Shown: positions 61,955-64,000 of the stretch, piece after piece
Position numbering within the stretch: position 1 is the first letter of the stretch
Layout of the letters: each line of letters begins with the position of its first letter
NCBI GenBank assembly: GCA_013400155.1
Contig: VXBM01001619.1
Span: 89,819 to 153,818 of the forward strand
Length of the DNA: 64,000 bases
From: Helopsaltes ochotensis
Taxonomy: Eukaryota > Chordata > Aves > Passeriformes > Locustellidae
Direction: 5' to 3'
Notes under the pieces: model-generated
What the model saw: only the letters and a program-made list of their open reading frames with translations
The model's database searches: none
What the model was told of the DNA's origin: nothing
Made by a program: the position numbers and the translations under genes

Positions 61955-64000
61955 GAATGAACTATGTTTGAAAAGACCTTTGAGATCAACAAGTCCAACC
62001 TATGACCTAACCTAACTCCTCCTCACCAGCTAAACCATGCACTGAGTGCCACGTCCAGGGATGGTGATTCCACCACCTCCCCGGGCAGCCCACTCCAGTG
62101 CCCAATCACTCTTCCAAGGAAGAATTTTTTTCTGACATCTAATCTAAGCTTCCTCTGGCACAGCTTAAGGCTGTGTCCTCTTTTTCTGTTGGTGGTTGCC
62201 TGGGAGAAGAGACTTACTCTGACTCCCACCTGACTATAACCAGGTAGTTGTAGAGAGTGATAAGGTCACCTCTCCTTTTCTCCAGGCTAAACAACTCCAG
62301 CTCCCTCAGTCGTTCTTCACAGGGCTTGTGTTCCAAGTCCCTCACCAGCCTCACTGTCCTCCTCTGGATGCGCTCAAGCATCTCCATGTCCTTCCTAAAC
62401 TGAGGACCCAGAGCTGGACACAGCACTCAAGGTGCAGATGTTCAGTTGGCTGTCAACAAGTACCCCCAGGTCCCTTTCTGCCTGGCCACTGTCCTGCCAC
62501 TCTGTCCCCAGCCTGCAGCACTGCAGGGGATTGCTGTGGCCAAAGTGCAGGACCTGGCACTTGGTCTTGTTATACCTCACATTGTTGGACTCAGCCCATC
62601 AATCCACTCGGCCTGTCCGGAGGCATTGCAGAGCCCTCCTACCTTCCAAGAGATTGACACATGCTCCCAGCTTGGTGTCACCTGCAGATTACTGATGGTG
62701 GACTCAATCTCCTCATCCAGATCACCAGTGAAGATAATAAACAGATCCGGCCCCAACACAGATCCCTGGAGGACACCACTAGTGACCTGCCACCAGCTGG
62801 ATGCAGCACTGTTCACCACTGCTCTCTGAACCTGGCCATGCAGCCAGTTCCTAACCCAGCAAAGAGTGCTCCTGTCCAAGCCATGGGCCACCAGCTTTTC
62901 CAGGAGTGTGCTGTGGGAGACAGTGCCAAAGGCCTTGCTGCAGTCCAAGTATGCAACATCCACAGCCTTTCCTGCATCCACCAGGCAGGTCACCTGGTCA
63001 TAAAAGGAGATCTGGTTGGTCAAACATGACCAACTACTTTTACCTCTCCTAAACCCGTACTGACTGGGTCTGATACCTTGGCCATCCTGCAAGTGCTGCT
63101 TGATGACACTCAGTATAAACTGCTCCATTACCAGGTACTGAGGCCAGGCTAACTGGCCTGTAGTAACCTGGATCCTCCTTCTGGCCTTCTTGTGGATGGA
63201 TGTCATACTGGCCAGCTTCCAGTCCCCTGGAACCTCACCAGTGATCCAGGACTGCTGGTAAATGATGGAGAACAGCTTCACAAGCTCATCTGCCAGCTTC
63301 CTCATCACCCTGGGAGGAATCCCATCTGGGCCCAGAGATTTGTGAGCACCTATGTGGCTCAGCAGGTCTCTGACTGCTTCCTCCTGAATTAGAAGGGGGC
63401 TGGTCTGGCCCTTGACACCATCTACCAGCCCAGGAGGATAGTTGTCCTGAGCACAACCTTTTTGTTGAAAACTGAGGCAAAGAAGGTCATAAGCACCTCT
63501 GCCTTTTCCCCATCTTTAATTACTTAATTCCCTCCTAGATCTAATAGAGAATGGAGATTGTCCTTGCTGTGTCGCCCTGGTTTTTCAGCCTTCTGATGTG
63601 TTTTCATTCTTGCAACAAGTTTCTCACACTCTCAGCTATAAATAACTATTGTTTACATATTTTCATGGAGGAGGAGAGAGTTGATGGATTGTTGGTTTCC
63701 CCAATGGAATGGGAGAGGTGGCAACACTCTCAACCAATCCATGGTTGAAATGAAGAAAGTATAAATGGAGTCAGAATAAAGGTCATGCCCTCTTTTGCTC
63801 TTCCACCTGCTGAGTGTCTGTGTCTCCTCCTTTGGCTGTGCGCCGTGCCAACATTGCTGTCCTTTTGCCATTAATGTATTCATAAAAATATTTTTATTGT
63901 CCATTACAGAAGGGGCCAGATTGAGTTTTATTTTGTTTCTCATTAAGAGTAAATGGTTCTTAGATACGTTTGTCTCATTTGACTTAATTTCGTTCCTGAC
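61955..64000 (-). mobile_element. CR1 LINE copy with RT domain, split by an LTR
   Basis: The + strand starts with a CR1 tail complement (AGACCTTTGAGATCAACAAG). The minus-strand frame at 62,577-63,308 is 243 codons of reverse transcriptase: SIIYQQSWITGEVPGDWKLA, then QYGFRRGKSSWSCLTNQISF, then YLDCSKAFGTVSHSTLLEKL (motif A, with Gly replacing the second Asp), then LQGSVLGPDLFIIFTGDLDE. The YADD/FADD motif C is lost by a frameshift. More CR1 sequence, complementary to the region upstream of RT, runs to 63,567 and resumes at 63,858 after the inserted LTR. It continues beyond the window. Confidence 0.92.
63568..63853 (+). mobile_element. Solo LTR (286 bp) nested in CR1, 4-bp TTGC duplication
   Basis: It starts TGTGTCGCCCTGG and ends GTGCCAACA, flanked by TTGC at 63,564-63,567 and 63,854-63,857. 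TATAAA is at 63,760-63,765 and AATAAA at 63,775-63,780. It is the same family as the minus-strand element at 8,481-8,799. A 4-bp duplication points to a class I (ERV1-like) element. CR1 sequence continues on both sides, so the LTR is the younger insertion. Confidence 0.8.

Overview
This window comes from a vertebrate nuclear genome, most likely a bird and possibly a passerine. The evidence is the abundance of chicken-repeat-1 (CR1) LINE fragments, several avian-type solo LTRs, short introns with GT/AG borders, and a gene that reads as an intact tetrapod zinc transporter. There are no bacterial or viral genes. Almost every open reading frame seen by six-frame translation is noise, an antisense shadow or repeat sequence.

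Layout. Positions 1 to about 36.5 kb hold no recognisable gene: AT-rich intergenic DNA with scattered repeats. These are a candidate minus-strand LTR or promoter at 3.39-4.11 kb, a minus-strand LTR at 8.48-8.80 kb, a CR1 copy at 18.56-20.73 kb, CR1 tails at 23.7 and 30.0 kb, and a solo LTR with a perfect 5-bp target duplication at 32.14-32.62 kb. In mammals a gene-poor interval lies upstream of SLC30A5, which fits. An 886-bp run of N (36,522-37,407) follows a GC-rich patch and very probably hides the promoter and exon 1 of the next gene.

From 37,478 to 55,834 on the + strand lies SLC30A5 (ZnT5), the Golgi/early-secretory zinc transporter. Fifteen coding exons (2-16) are visible with intact phases, ending in a stop codon and a 3' UTR. 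Its introns carry CR1 fragments and two LTRs of one family.

Downstream, after a solo LTR (58,227-58,870; 6-bp inverted ends, ATTCA duplication), a CpG-rich island (about 59.06-59.72 kb) leads into the remains of a B-type cyclin (59.64-61.29 kb, + strand). The destruction-box area, an exon with the cyclin-box entry motif, and a large cyclin-box exon can be read in order. They are separated by intron-like DNA with splice-site-like borders, and broken by frameshifts, an in-frame stop and a CR1 insertion. CCNB1 (cyclin B1) lies immediately downstream of SLC30A5 in mammals, so this looks like the decayed orthologous CCNB1 locus and not a retrocopy. It is the most interesting object in the window. 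The last 2 kb is a minus-strand CR1 copy with a younger LTR inserted into it.
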